Shown: positions 1 to 9,203, counted from the first letter of the stretch. The stretch: 64,000 nucleotides of DNA from Marinicella gelatinilytica (GCF_026410405.1 NZ_JAPMLN010000001.1:290501-354500), one strand, 5' to 3'. A program made the numbers and translations. The notes: generated by a model not told the origin, from the letters alone.

Positions 1-1700
1 TTTAACCAACGGGTGGCTGCGCCCCAGTCACTTTGAATGCGCGACATCTCATAAAAAGCCTGATAAGCAGCCATCAGCATCCCCGAATACGCTAAATCTG
101 TGCCAATGGCCAACACGCGGTTATTGAGTTCCCAGGCTTCTTTATGCTTGCCTTGCAGCATCAGCGCATAAATTAATTCATTTAAAACCGCCCCTTCGCC
201 CAATTTATGACCCACCGATTCTGTGATGGTCAAGGCTTGGCGCAGGTATTGTTCAGCCAGTTTATAGTTGGCTTTTTGGTTGGCAATACGTGCCAATACC
301 GAGTATGTTCTGGCCACACCAACGGCATCTTTATTGAGCTCATGTAAATGTAACGCTTGTTCAGATTCATAAATGGCACCCTCAACATCACCCTGCTGTT
401 GTAACAAACTGGCTTTAGAAGCCCTGACAGCCGCCAACAAAGCCACATCTTCAGTCAACAGCGCCTCATCAATAAAGCGATTATAAATGTTTAAAGCCTC
501 CTGGGGCTTATTCAGATACTGGACAATGGCCGCATACTCATAGGTTGCAGCATACCAAATATCTGCCGGTGCTTTACGATTACTGTCAACCAGTTGCTGA
601 TAAATATCGGCGGCTTGAGCGTATTCACCTTTAACCTTTAAAATGCGCATTTTTAACGTGGAAGCTGCCACCTTAAGGCCATCAGGCGCGTTTAACTGCA
701 TTAAAGTATCTAAACCAGAAAAAGCGGCTTCGTTGTTGCCCAATTGATTTAACGTTTCTGCCAGTTTTAACCGCGCCAAATAGAAATTAGTTTGTTCATT
801 AACCGCCAGCTGAAATTGTTGTTTGGCTTTATTTAAGTCGTTGGCGGCTAAACTTTGCAAACCGCGCACATACAGGTCCATAACAAAATCCTGGTCAGGC
901 AATAAACCATCGATGGTGGCTGAGGACAAGTTCAACTGATCAATTAGCACTTCAGCACTTTTCGACAGCAACGTTTGGAAACTATCCGCCGACACCTGTG
1001 CCTCCAGTAATAATTGACCCGATTGCAAAACCTCAATCAACCACGCCATGTCATCTTGTTTAGATAAGGGCTTAATTTTTATGATGGTTAAATCTGGAAT
1101 CAGTTTCTGTTGGTTTACAACGAAATCATCCGACAACACAAATTTCGGTCGGTCATCGATACTTTTAACAGTGGTGTCACCAGAGTAAGTTAATAATTGA
1201 CGCAAAAACTGACCGGCAGATGCCAACACCACATCACCCTCTTCTGCCGAGAGTTGAAATAAGAGTGTTGTCGGCTGCTGAGAGGTGTTAGCGGCTTGCT
1301 TTGATTGCCACCACCACAGGCTTAACACAATAGCGACTAAAATAATTAATATGCCGGCAATTTTTGGAAATTTATTGAATCTTTTTTGTTGAGACGCCTG
1401 TTGGCAAACCGGTTCTGTCCATTTTATGCCTTGTCCATAGATAGATTCGATCAATGATTGATCGGTATAGTCACTGAGTATTTTACGTAATTTTGAAATC
1501 GTTTGATCAATGGTGTTACCGCTAACCGCACGGCCATGCCAAACCTGCTCAATAAGGGTTTCTTTACTGTGTACTTTTTGGGGATTTTTAACGAGAAACA
1601 GCAACAAGTCGTATGTTTTCTTGGTCAATTCCACGGATTGATTACTGTGCCTTAATTCTTTATGGTTTGTATCTAATTGGAACCCCGAAAAATAAAACAA
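1..1700 (-). CDS. CadC-like transmembrane transcriptional regulator with periplasmic TPR-like region (3' end outside window)
   Basis: The frame is open from 1700 down to the window edge, so about 566 residues are visible and the C-terminus is missing. Residues 1-95 form a winged-helix (OmpR/PhoB, CadC type) DNA-binding domain, with ELTKKTYDLLLFLVKNP and TIDQTISKLRKIL at the usual places. One membrane helix follows at about 113-132 (IAGILIILVAIVLSLWWW). The rest is periplasmic and helical with TPR-like spacing (for example NEQTNFYLARLKLAETLNQL). The only in-frame start that keeps the domain's first strand (FYFSGFQLD) is TTG at 1700. No ATG fits and the Shine-Dalgarno is weak. CadC-type proteins sense outside the membrane and bind DNA directly; the ligand here is unknown. 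The gene lies downstream of the secreted beta-helix gene on the same strand. Confidence 0.8.
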   Translation of the reverse strand, partial: MFYFSGFQLDTNHKELRHSNQSVELTKKTYDLLLFLVKNPQKVHSKETLIEQVWHGRAVSGNTIDQTISKLRKILSDYTDQSLIESIYGQGIKWTEPVCQQASQQKRFNKFPKIAGILIILVAIVLSLWWWQSKQAANTSQQPTTLLFQLSAEEGDVVLASAGQFLRQLLTYSGDTTVKSIDDRPKFVLSDDFVVNQQKLIPDLTIIKIKPLSKQDDMAWLIEVLQSGQLLLEAQVSADSFQTLLSKSAEVLIDQLNLSSATIDGLLPDQDFVMDLYVRGLQSLAANDLNKAKQQFQLAVNEQTNFYLARLKLAETLNQLGNNEAAFSGLDTLMQLNAPDGLKVAASTLKMRILKVKGEYAQAADIYQQLVDSNRKAPADIWYAATYEYAAIVQYLNKPQEALNIYNRFIDEALLTEDVALLAAVRASKASLLQQQGDVEGAIYESEQALHLHELNKDAVGVARTYSVLARIANQKANYKLAEQYLRQALTITESVGHKLGEGAVLNELIYALMLQGKHKEAWELNNRVLAIGTDLAYSGMLMAAYQAFYEMSRIQSDWGAATRWL

Positions 1701-1819
1701 TGCATTTAACCCATCTAAATGAGTTTATTTTGGCATGCATCCCATTGTTTTCCAAGTTTAAATCAGGCAACCTTTTGAAAATGAACAATACGTCCCTGTA
1801 TTGCTCATTAGAGGTAAAC

Positions 1820-3097
1820 TTACATATCGTCTTCAAAACTATTTTTGAAAATGATATCGTTATCTAATTCAGTCAGTTCAACCGCACCCATATCGCAACC
1901 CGACCCTTGTGGTCGAAGTACCCCTCTTTGGTCGCTGGAAGTACAATCTCCCGCCAAAGCCGAGTCAACCGCTGAACCATTGGCTCCGGGCAATAAGGTC
2001 TCAGTGAAGCCGCCGTGGTCACCTAATGGGCTCAGTAATGGATCACTTGAGGTTGTGTCACTACAGGCACTGTTTGCAGGACAACCGGTTTCCAACACAC
2101 TGTATTCAAAAATGCCGCTAAAATGACTCATATAGGCAATGGGATCATTATTCACTGCACTGTTGCCCCAAAAAATGGAATTAGTGACTAACACCACACT
2201 TGGATTATTCTCATTGGTACTAGCACCAATGGCACCACCACTATTGGAGGCCGCGTTTAAGTAAAAGGTGGTGTGATTAAAACTGGGATAGCTCTCAGCT
2301 ATCCAACCACGGGTATGAACCGCGCCACTAACCATCGCTTCATTGCCAAAGAAAGTCACATTCTCAAATGATGGATTCACGCTGCCGGAATAACCATCGT
2401 TATAGACAGCACCACCATATAAATTCGCTTGATTCAAAATAAAACTGGAATCTTTGATTTGAGGATTAGCAACACCATTCCCATAACCACTGATATAGAG
2501 CGCAGCACCATATCTTGAGCTATTATCAATGAAAGTTAAATTGACCAATAGTGGACTGCACTCGGCATTCGTACCATCACAGAATAAACCGGCTCCTTTG
2601 GTATTTTGTGCAACACCGGTTACTTCGCCATAACCTTGGGTGATGGTAAAACCATTAATCTCAGTACTTGTCGTTATCGATCCATTTGCCGTTGTGCCAT
2701 CCACAAACACCACATGATAACTGTTATCAGTTTCATCATTAATGTCACCAATATTACCCGACAGAATCGTTGGATATGCGCCCGGAACACGCTGGCTAGG
2801 CATTGACTCAGTGCCTTCAAAACCACCCAATAACCGCACAGCACGGTCAATCACAAAGCTCACATTCCGATCAGTTCCTGAAGTCGGATAATAAGTCCCC
2901 TGCTTAACCCAAATCTCAGAACAACCGGGATCTGCTAAAGCCGTGGTTAAATCCATCGTTTGTGACCAAGAACTGCCATTACCCGTTCCCGCCTCACTAA
3001 CATGACAGGCCGAACCGGCCTGCACAGAACCGATTGACGCAACCGACAAAATCCCAAAGGTGGTCACTTGTAAATAACTGCATAGCTTATGTTTCAT
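1820..3097 (-). CDS. Secreted parallel beta-helix (choice-of-anchor Q-like) protein
   Basis: This 425-residue protein has a signal peptide ending near VQAGSA. Residues 45-75 (the ALADPGCSEIWVKQGTYYPT region) match the start of secreted right-handed beta-helix proteins of the choice-of-anchor Q kind. The repeats that follow contain many FxxNxAxxGGAVY-like turns (NQANLYGGAVYN, NEAMVSGAVHT, NAASNSGGAIGA). The protein ends IIFKNSFEDDM; similar IF-x-x-x-F-E tails occur on many secreted proteins of Lysobacterales relatives, which may be a sorting signal (recollection, not tested). AGAGGA lies just upstream of the ATG. Function is unknown; adhesion or polysaccharide binding are guesses. Confidence 0.75.
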   Translation of the reverse strand: MKHKLCSYLQVTTFGILSVASIGSVQAGSACHVSEAGTGNGSSWSQTMDLTTALADPGCSEIWVKQGTYYPTSGTDRNVSFVIDRAVRLLGGFEGTESMPSQRVPGAYPTILSGNIGDINDETDNSYHVVFVDGTTANGSITTSTEINGFTITQGYGEVTGVAQNTKGAGLFCDGTNAECSPLLVNLTFIDNSSRYGAALYISGYGNGVANPQIKDSSFILNQANLYGGAVYNDGYSGSVNPSFENVTFFGNEAMVSGAVHTRGWIAESYPSFNHTTFYLNAASNSGGAIGASTNENNPSVVLVTNSIFWGNSAVNNDPIAYMSHFSGIFEYSVLETGCPANSACSDTTSSDPLLSPLGDHGGFTETLLPGANGSAVDSALAGDCTSSDQRGVLRPQGSGCDMGAVELTELDNDIIFKNSFEDDM

Positions 3098-3667
3098 TGA
3101 ATCCTCTTTAATTTAGATTGTTGATATTAATGAAGATTGTATGAAAAACGCGATTTCAGATTATGAAAAACCCCTGAAAAGATTCTGAAAATGTGCTGAA
3201 TAACGTGAATTTAGCGTGTTTTTTATTAAAATTAATGAATTCTCACCCTACTCTTAAACTAAAGTCTAAAAAATAAATATAGATTAATCATGGACACGCT
3301 AAGGTATGCGTCTGGCGATTTAAGCAAAACATAAAAGCGTAAAACCTGCCTGGTGCTTCTCAGCTATATTAACTATTTCTCTAAGTCATTCGTGTTCTAA
3401 ATAGTTAGGAGCTACTAGCATTTGTTCATTGGAATTTTTTTTAAGAAGACCATTATTATGAGAAGCAATTGCTTTTGAATTTTTTGGTTGCTCCTTGGAC
3501 AAGCTGTGAGTGTTTACTTGTTTATCCGAGGTAGCACGGGCTTCGCCCACCCACAATAAGTCTTATGTTTTAAGGCTATTTATGTTGGGCGGAGCCCACC
3601 CTACTTGAATTCACTGAATTATAAAATTGTTAGACGCGCTGAATTAAGTGCTGGGTAAAGTGCATTG
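3098..3667. other. 570-bp intergenic region
   Basis: No coding frame with a ribosome binding site is visible. The right part (about 3531-3605) holds a REP-like inverted pair listed separately. The left part, next to 3097, is AT-rich and would hold the promoter of the beta-helix gene, but no clear -35/-10 pair stands out. Confidence 0.5.
3531..3605. repeat. REP-like inverted repeat pair
   Basis: Two GC-rich hairpins face each other: GTAGCACGGGCTTCGCCCAC near 3531 and TTGGGCGGAGCCCACCCTAC ending near 3605. Each holds its own short hairpin (GGGC-tt-GCCC and TGGGC-gga-GCCCA), and the two arms are roughly reverse complements. Short intergenic elements of the GTAGGGTGGGC...GCCCAC kind are common in bacterial genomes. 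They could act as a terminator for the leftward UPF0158 gene or as a small mobile repeat. Confidence 0.5.
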
Positions 3668-4147
3668 TTAGACATCATCTTCGGCTATGTCAAAGCCGTT
3701 ATCCTCACACCAGGTTCGGGCAATCTCAGTGAATGCTTCGGTTTTGAACTTATACCATTCGTCAATTACACCGATGTCTAAGGCGGTGTCTTTAAAGCGT
3801 CGAAAGGCTTTACTTCCGGTTAAAGCGGCTTGCAGTTTTTGATTCTCGTTGGTATCAATCCGACTATTGGCAAAGGCGCGCATTATCTGGTATTCGTTTA
3901 TCTCAAATTGAGATGGCAATTCGACCCAATCATCACCTGACTCAATGTCCTGGGGTTGAATAATTTCTTGTTTTTGGCACTCAGGCATCATCGCATCAAC
4001 TTTATCCGAGTTCGATGATATTAAGAAATCTTCAAAGACAATTACAACGTCACCGTTGTTGACGTTAATGTAGGAAACCGACTCACTATTCTGAGTTTCA
4101 AAGGCATCTACGATGGCATTGAGATTAACCTTCACTTTTTTGGTCAT
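3668..4147 (-). CDS. UPF0158 family protein
   Basis: The 159-residue cytosolic protein fits the UPF0158 pattern: an N-terminal stretch with YINVNNGDVV, then DDWVELPSQFEINEYQIMRAFA, LQAALTGSKAFRRFKDTA and a C-terminal EWYKFKTEAFTEIARTWCEDNG. The AFRRFKD and WY-x-F motifs are the family hallmarks. No function is established for the family that I can state with confidence. It lies alone on the minus strand, with a terminator of the neighbouring gene just upstream. Confidence 0.75.
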   Translation of the reverse strand: MTKKVKVNLNAIVDAFETQNSESVSYINVNNGDVVIVFEDFLISSNSDKVDAMMPECQKQEIIQPQDIESGDDWVELPSQFEINEYQIMRAFANSRIDTNENQKLQAALTGSKAFRRFKDTALDIGVIDEWYKFKTEAFTEIARTWCEDNGFDIAEDDV

Positions 4148-4191
4148 TTCAAGTGGTATTTATCAATCAATTTAGCACATAGTACATCACA

Positions 4192-4234
4192 AAAAAGGCA
4201 GAAATACATATTTGGGATTAATTTCTGCCTTTTA
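4192..4234 (-). terminator. Rho-independent terminator after the 4273 gene
   Basis: A 13-bp stem, AAAAGGCAGAAAT / ATTTCTGCCTTTT, with a 15-nt loop. Read leftward it ends in a T6 run, so it fits termination of the minus-strand gene ending at 4273. Confidence 0.75.
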
Positions 4235-4272
4235 TATTTATGAAATCAAGGTATAAGACAGCCCGCTTGGCA

Positions 4273-5220
4273 TCATTTCAAGCGAAAGGTTTCTATCAAA
4301 GAATCAAAGAGCGCTTTGGCATCAGTTTCTAAATCACTGCCTAACGCCAGTACCCTGTAATAGCCATTATTATCACGACCACGAATAAGTAACTGCCAAC
4401 AGTCTAAGGGTTCTGATGTTTCGCTATCGGTGCCTGTGCTTTTAATAAAATAAGATTTTAAACCATTTATTTCACGCGATTGCTCCGACTTAATCGAGTC
4501 AAAGTCATAATACTTAATAGTTTTCAGTAGCTCAATATTTGTTGAGCGCAGAGAGCTGATTTCTGTGCCGTCTAAAGAAGGTACCACAATGATAACTGGC
4601 CAATCAGCGGGCGTACTGTGCTGCGGTGCACCCGTGCGTGATAGTTTAATCATTTTTCCTATATTACCGGGTTCACGGATTTCCCAGCCCGGTGTTACAT
4701 TAAACTCAAAATCAACCAGATCAAAATCTTCGGGCGCCGGCATATCACGCCATTCAGCACTAATAATCGCATCTCGCAGCGCATCATAAACTTGGTCTTT
4801 TTGGTTTTTTAGATAGATGCCATTTAAAATCACTAATTCATGGTCACCCTCGATTAGACGAACGATTTTCTCCACCACACCGGCGGTGGTATTTTGTTGC
4901 AAGAAAACCAAACCAATCATTTGACTATTGATAAGCATGTCTTCACGACCAAGCATGGTCATGTTTTGTTTTTGTAATTGCGATTCAGAAAACATCTGTT
5001 GGCCCACATCATCCAATGAAACATCCTTTAACGGCATAACTATCAAAGATGATTTTGTGGCTACTTGTTCAAAACCGCTAAATCGTTTTGATTCGGTAAA
5101 CCCTTTCGGTGGCTTTATAAAAATACCGGTACCTGGGACTTGTTCCAATGATGCCGTCTGGGCAAATATGGAGGCTGAAAACACCATCAAACACAGCATA
5201 ATAATGAATTGTTTTTTCAT
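4273..5220 (-). CDS. Secreted protein of unknown function
   Basis: This 315-residue protein starts with a clear Sec signal peptide (FIIMLCLMVFSASIFAQ). The mature part begins with GTGIFIKPPKGFTESKRFSGFEQ and looks like two related alpha/beta halves, each opening with a P-x-GF or P-GWE stretch (about residues 30 and 175). This resembles PsbP/DcrB-like folds, but I do not recognise a family. No catalytic motif or membrane helix is seen after the signal. Single gene with its own terminator downstream. Confidence 0.65.
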   Translation of the reverse strand: MKKQFIIMLCLMVFSASIFAQTASLEQVPGTGIFIKPPKGFTESKRFSGFEQVATKSSLIVMPLKDVSLDDVGQQMFSESQLQKQNMTMLGREDMLINSQMIGLVFLQQNTTAGVVEKIVRLIEGDHELVILNGIYLKNQKDQVYDALRDAIISAEWRDMPAPEDFDLVDFEFNVTPGWEIREPGNIGKMIKLSRTGAPQHSTPADWPVIIVVPSLDGTEISSLRSTNIELLKTIKYYDFDSIKSEQSREINGLKSYFIKSTGTDSETSEPLDCWQLLIRGRDNNGYYRVLALGSDLETDAKALFDSLIETFRLK

Positions 5221-5290
5221 GAGATTTATTTTTATTTTAATATGTTTAAATTGAGGTTTAAAAGAATCAATTGAGACCGTACTGAACGTT

Positions 5291-5318
5291 AAAAAAGGCG
5301 ACCATTCGGCCGCCTTTA
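5291..5318 (-). terminator. Rho-independent terminator of the P5C dehydrogenase gene
   Basis: On the minus strand AAAGGCG-(10 nt)-CGCCTTTTTT forms a 7-bp stem followed by a T run, 20 nt after the stop codon of the dehydrogenase gene. Confidence 0.8.
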
Positions 5319-5338
5319 AGTCACCTATTCTGATTAAG

Positions 5339-6967
5339 TTATCCCAAGAATGGATAGCGGTAATCGGTGGCGGGTACGAAGGTTTCTTTAATGGTTCGGG
5401 GTGATAACCAGCGGTAGAGATTTAAGGCACTGCCGGCTTTATCATTGGTTCCGGAAGCACGGCCGCCACCGAAGGGTTGTTGGCCGACTACCGCACCGGT
5501 GGGTTTGTCGTTAATATAGAAGTTGCCGGCGGCGTGACGCAGACGATCGGCCATGTGATTGATCACATAGCGATCCTGGGCAAAGATACCGCCTGTCAGG
5601 GCGTACATGGAGCCTTCATCACATAATGTCAGGGTTTCCTCGAAATCTTTATCCTGATAGACATAGACGGTCAATACAGGGCCGAAAATTTCTTCTTCCA
5701 TGGTTTTAAAACCGGGGTCGGTGGTGACAATCACGGTCGGTTCGATAAAATAACCGGTGCTTTTATCACAACCACCGCCAATAATAATGTCTGCATTATC
5801 AGCTTGTTTGGCGTGATCAATATAGGATTTAATTTTGTCGAATGACGGCTCATCGATAACGGCATTGATAAAGTTACCAAAATCACGGGTGCTGCCCATA
5901 TTAAAAGATTTAACGTCTTTGATCAGTTGTTCTTTAATGTCTGACCAGAGTGATTCGGGTAAGTAGGCGCGCGAGGCTGCAGAGCATTTTTGACCCTGAT
6001 ATTCAAAGGCGCCCCGCGATAAGGCGGTGGCCACAGCCACCGGATTCGCCGAAGGATGGGCAAAAACAAAGTCTTTACCGCCGGTCTCACCAACAATGCG
6101 CGGATACGAACGGTAGTTATTGATGTTGTTACCAATTTCTTTATAAATATGTCTAAAGGTGCCCGTTGAACCGGTGAAATGCACACCGGCTAAATCAGGT
6201 CGGGTTAATAACGCCTCGCCGGCCACAGGACCGTCAGCAGCGACCATATTAATGACACCATCAGGTAATCCGGCTTCTTTAAAGACTTGCATAATCACGT
6301 GTGCCGACAGCATTTGAGTGCCGGATGGTTTCCACACCACAGTATTACCCAACATGGCCGGTGCCGCCGGTAAATTGCCGGCGATGGCGGTGAAGTTAAA
6401 GGGTGTAATGGCCAAGATAAAGCCTTCTAATGGCCGCCAATCCAACTGATTCCAGACACCCGGTGAAGACATGGGTTGTTCTGACATAATGTCTTCGTAA
6501 AAAGCGGCATTAAAGCGCAGGAAATCAATCAACTCACAAGCCGAATCAATCTCCGCCTGAAACGCATTTTTTGATTGACCGTGCATGGTAGCGGCATTAA
6601 TGATATTGCGGTAAGGTCCGGCCAATAAATCGGCGGCTTTTAGAAATACCGCTGCCCGTGATTGCCAGGGTAAGCGTTCCCAATCGGCCTGCGCTTTTAC
6701 AGCGGCATCGGCGGCTTGATTTAACATGGCTTTATCGGCTTTATAATAAGTACCTAGTACATGCTGATGGTTATGAGGCATGGTGACTTCGGCTTTGTTG
6801 TCGGATTTGACTGCTTGACCATTGATAATATTGGGAATATCGGTGTGCTGCTTCGCCATCTCGTCCATGGCATTTTGTAAAGAAATGGTTTCATCACTAC
6901 CGGGACGGTATTCTTGAATCGGCTCGTTACTAACCGCAGGTGTTTGTGGGATGTTGGCTGAAATCAT
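5339..6967 (-). CDS. pruA: L-glutamate gamma-semialdehyde (1-pyrroline-5-carboxylate) dehydrogenase
   Basis: This NAD-dependent enzyme oxidises glutamate semialdehyde to glutamate, the second step of proline breakdown. The 542 residues are a single aldehyde dehydrogenase domain. VGETGGKD (general base Glu near 297) and GQKCSAASRAY (nucleophile Cys near 329) are intact, as are ITPFNFTAIAGNLPAAPA and the C-terminal QQPFGGGRASGTNDKAGS typical of P5CDH. It is a stand-alone enzyme, not fused to proline dehydrogenase as in PutA, and no proline dehydrogenase is nearby. The start at 6967 is chosen because GGAGAA lies 7 nt upstream; an in-frame ATG further upstream has no ribosome binding site. Confidence 0.92.
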   Translation of the reverse strand: MISANIPQTPAVSNEPIQEYRPGSDETISLQNAMDEMAKQHTDIPNIINGQAVKSDNKAEVTMPHNHQHVLGTYYKADKAMLNQAADAAVKAQADWERLPWQSRAAVFLKAADLLAGPYRNIINAATMHGQSKNAFQAEIDSACELIDFLRFNAAFYEDIMSEQPMSSPGVWNQLDWRPLEGFILAITPFNFTAIAGNLPAAPAMLGNTVVWKPSGTQMLSAHVIMQVFKEAGLPDGVINMVAADGPVAGEALLTRPDLAGVHFTGSTGTFRHIYKEIGNNINNYRSYPRIVGETGGKDFVFAHPSANPVAVATALSRGAFEYQGQKCSAASRAYLPESLWSDIKEQLIKDVKSFNMGSTRDFGNFINAVIDEPSFDKIKSYIDHAKQADNADIIIGGGCDKSTGYFIEPTVIVTTDPGFKTMEEEIFGPVLTVYVYQDKDFEETLTLCDEGSMYALTGGIFAQDRYVINHMADRLRHAAGNFYINDKPTGAVVGQQPFGGGRASGTNDKAGSALNLYRWLSPRTIKETFVPATDYRYPFLG

Positions 6968-6994
6968 GGCTAAGTTCTCCATAAATTGATAAAT

Positions 6995-7034
6995 AAAAAA
7001 CACCGCCTGATGTGGTCATACCATCGGCGGTGCT
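6995..7034 (-). terminator. Rho-independent terminator of mdh
   Basis: Read leftward, GCACCGCC pairs with GGCGGTGT across an 18-nt loop that has its own partial pairing, and is followed by a T6 run. It lies 28 nt after the mdh stop codon. Confidence 0.8.
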
Positions 7035-7062
7035 CATAGTATTACATTGAAAAGTTGTCCGC

Positions 7063-8040
7063 CTACTTAAATAAGTGCTCGACCGCCGCGCGTTCTTCGC
7101 GTAACTCTTGGTTAGTGGCATCAATGCGTTGTTGTGAGAATTCGCTAATGGGTAAATCCTGTACAATGTTGTATTGGCCATTGGCACAAGTGACCGGATA
7201 ACCAAAAATTACACCCGGCTCAATACCATAGCTGCCATCACTTGGGATGGCCATTGAGACCCAATCATTGTCCGCTGTACCCAATGCCCATGACTTCATG
7301 TGGTCAATGGCGGCTGAAGCGGCTGAGGCGGCACTGGATGCACCACGGGCTTTAATAATGGCTGCACCACGTTGCTGTACGGTTGGAATGAAATCGTTTT
7401 CATACCAGTCTTGATCAATGTTCTGAAGGGCTTCACCCTTGACTTTTAATTGAGAAATATCGGGGTATTGGGTTGATGAATGATTCCCCCAGATGGTCAT
7501 ATGGGTTATTTCATGGGTGCCCACAGAAAGTTTATTGGCCATTTGCGCAATGGCTCGATTATGGTCCAAACGAACCATGGCAGTAAACTGTGCCGGATTA
7601 ATATCGGGGGCATTTTGTTGGGCAATCAGGGCATTGGTATTGGCCGGATTACCAACAACCAGAACTTTAATGTCCTTATTGGCATGGTTGTTTATGGCTT
7701 TGCCTTGTACGGAAAAAATCTCGGCATTCTTTTTCAATAAATCACTGCGCTCCATACCCGGTCCACGAGGCATGGCACCCACCAACAAGGCATAATCGGC
7801 GTCTTTAAAAGCAACGTTGGCATCATCAGTGGCGACAATATCGTGTAACAAAGGGAAAGCACAATCTTCTAATTCCATGACCACGCCCTGCACAGCTTGC
7901 ATGGCCGGTGGAATTTCCAATAAATGTAGAATGACAGGTTGGTCATCACCCAGCATATTGCCGGCGGCGATTCTGAACAAAAGCTGATAACCAATTTGAC
8001 CGGCAGCACCGGTTACAACGACTCGAACGGGTGATTTCAT
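7063..8040 (-). CDS. mdh: Malate dehydrogenase
   Basis: Interconverts malate and oxaloacetate with NAD in the TCA cycle. The 325 residues match the long (about 327 aa) cytosolic-type bacterial MDH. They show the N-terminal Rossmann motif [19 protein letters not shown], the substrate loop [14 protein letters not shown], the MVRLDHNRA segment and the catalytic histidine in [12 protein letters not shown]. Three ATG codons lie in tandem. The third (8040) is taken as the start because AAGGAG sits 6 nt upstream of it. The open frame extends back across tRNA-Pro, but that part is not coding. A GTCAGTT direct repeat lies in the short spacer between tRNA and gene. Confidence 0.95.
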   Translation of the reverse strand: MKSPVRVVVTGAAGQIGYQLLFRIAAGNMLGDDQPVILHLLEIPPAMQAVQGVVMELEDCAFPLLHDIVATDDANVAFKDADYALLVGAMPRGPGMERSDLLKKNAEIFSVQGKAINNHANKDIKVLVVGNPANTNALIAQQNAPDINPAQFTAMVRLDHNRAIAQMANKLSVGTHEITHMTIWGNHSSTQYPDISQLKVKGEALQNIDQDWYENDFIPTVQQRGAAIIKARGASSAASAASAAIDHMKSWALGTADNDWVSMAIPSDGSYGIEPGVIFGYPVTCANGQYNIVQDLPISEFSQQRIDATNQELREERAAVEHLFK

Positions 8041-8123
8041 CATCATCTCCTTTATGCGGATTGTAGAATTTGAACTGACTAGTGCATCTATGCTTCGTAC
8101 ACTGTACTCAACTGACTGAAAAT

Positions 8124-8200
8124 TGGTCGGAGCGAGAAGATTCGAACTTCCGACCCCCACAACCCCATTGTGGTGCGCTACCAGGCTGCGCCACGCTCCG
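8124..8200 (-). tRNA. tRNA-Pro (anticodon GGG)
   Basis: The 77-nt minus-strand sequence folds as a full cloverleaf: acceptor arm CGGAGCG/CGCTCCG, anticodon arm CCACA-ATGGGGT-TGTGG with anticodon GGG, T-arm loop TTCGAAT, and an encoded 3' CCA. It reads proline codons CCC/CCU. It stands downstream of the ihfA-merR operon, an order also seen in Xanthomonas relatives. Confidence 0.96.
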
Positions 8201-8310
8201 AAACCAGGTGCGTATTCTAACACCTTTGGACTATGTTAGGAAAGATTTAGAATTGAATAAATAAATTAACCGGGTAATTAAATATTATTTAGGCTATGAG
8301 AAAATATGTT

Positions 8311-8337
8311 AAAAAGCCGTTGGTTACCGGCTTTTTT
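8311..8337 (-). terminator. Rho-independent terminator, likely bidirectional
   Basis: AAAAAGCCG and CGGCTTTTTT pair around the 8-nt loop TTGGTTAC. Flanking A and T runs allow use in either direction. It would end transcripts leaving the ihfA-merR operon leftward before tRNA-Pro. Confidence 0.75.
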
Positions 8338-8370
8338 AATAGACAGAAGGAATTCGCAGTTGTCTTTTTA

Positions 8371-8474
8371 TTAACCACAAAGCTCTCAAAGGTTTCCACA
8401 AAGGACACAAAGTCATTTATTCAATTATTTTCTCTTTGTGGACTTTGTGAATTCTTCGTGCTCTTTGTGGTTAA
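8371..8474. repeat. Dispersed repeat with 12-bp terminal inverted repeats
   Basis: TTAACCACAAAG at 8371-8382 is the exact reverse complement of CTTTGTGGTTAA at 8463-8474. Between them lie further degenerate CACAAAG/CTTTGTG copies. A related element occurs at 52547-52793, and in both places a short CTGGTTACCG-xCCT-x-CGCCGGTA hairpin is close by (about 8512-8534 and 52700-52721). Confidence 0.7.
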
Positions 8475-8563
8475 ATTTCACTTCGGCAGGGTAAGATAAT
8501 TCTCTAAGACACTGGTTACCGACCTGCGCCGGTAAGGCTGTTAAAAGTTGAGGTAGTAGTGAT

Positions 8564-8917
8564 TTATTTCAGAATGCTGAGGATTTCTTCCAGTTCCTGC
8601 ACAGTTTGCTGAATCACCTGATAGGATTTACTGGCTTCTTTTTCTTCAACCTGTCCGTTAAGTTTCTGCCGGGCACCATTAATGGTGTAACCGTGATCAT
8701 ACAATAAACTGCGAATTTGACGAATCATCATGACATCGTTCCGCTGATAATAACGGCGATTACCACGGCGTTTAACCGGATTCAAATTATCAAATTCGTT
8801 TTCCCAATAGCGCAGTACATGTTGTTTGACATCACATAAGTCGCTGACTTCACCAATGGTGAAATAGCGCTTAGCAGGGATTGGTGGTAGCGTTTTATTG
8901 TGTCCTTGATCCAGCAT
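8564..8917 (-). CDS. MerR-family transcriptional regulator downstream of ihfA
   Basis: The 117-residue protein has the MerR winged-helix domain ([27 protein letters not shown], then the [33 protein letters not shown] wing and helices) and a short coiled-coil tail. There are no effector-binding cysteines. It overlaps the end of ihfA by 23 nt. A MerR-type gene directly after ihfA is a common gammaproteobacterial arrangement whose target is, to my knowledge, not defined. Confidence 0.88.
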   Translation of the reverse strand: MLDQGHNKTLPPIPAKRYFTIGEVSDLCDVKQHVLRYWENEFDNLNPVKRRGNRRYYQRNDVMMIRQIRSLLYDHGYTINGARQKLNGQVEEKEASKSYQVIQQTVQELEEILSILK

Positions 8918-9203
8918 ATGTTTCTATGGTATTCCTCAATTTTTGACCCGGCTTAAAGGCAACAACACGGCGTGCCGATATCGGTATTTCTTCTAAAGTT
9001 TTGGGATTTCTTCCAGGTCTTGATTTTTTGTCCCGTAATTCAAAATTCCCAAAGCCAGATAACTTGACACCATAACCATTTAACAATTGTTCTTTGATGG
9101 TATCAAAAAAAACACTCACAAACTCATTGGCCTCACGTTTATTTAAGCCCACTTCCATGTATAGGATTTCGGCTAAGTCAGTTTTTGTAATGGTTTCATT
9201 CAT
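8895..9203 (-). CDS. ihfA: Integration host factor subunit alpha
   Basis: This 102-residue HU/IHF-family protein is the alpha chain of the DNA-bending heterodimer IHF. The segment [24 protein letters not shown] and the arm with [13 protein letters not shown] match IhfA closely, including the intercalating proline in RPGRNP. Its ATG overlaps the pheT stop (ATGA), so it is translationally coupled within the operon. Confidence 0.95.
   Translation of the reverse strand: MNETITKTDLAEILYMEVGLNKREANEFVSVFFDTIKEQLLNGYGVKLSGFGNFELRDKKSRPGRNPKTLEEIPISARRVVAFKPGQKLRNTIETYAGSRTQ

Larger units (their letters stand above)
8201..8563. other. 363-bp intergenic region with terminator and repeats
   Basis: It holds a terminator near 8311 and a repeat element at 8371-8474 followed by a TTACCG...CGCCGGTA hairpin near 8514-8534, all listed separately. 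Open frames here lack ribosome binding sites and translate the repeat. Confidence 0.6.

Noticed and set aside
230..448. Short minus-strand frame within the CadC-like gene
   Set aside because: Out of frame with the regulator, which is continuous through this stretch.
7480..7795. Two plus-strand frames opposite mdh
   Set aside because: Shadows of the mdh codons on the other strand, without start signals or protein-like motifs.
8041..8223. N-terminal extension of malate dehydrogenase
   Set aside because: The open frame continues through tRNA-Pro, but the ribosome site fixes the start at 8040 and the extra residues match no MDH.
8296..8499. Plus-strand open frame of 67 codons
   Set aside because: It runs over a terminator and an inverted repeat and has no ribosome binding site.
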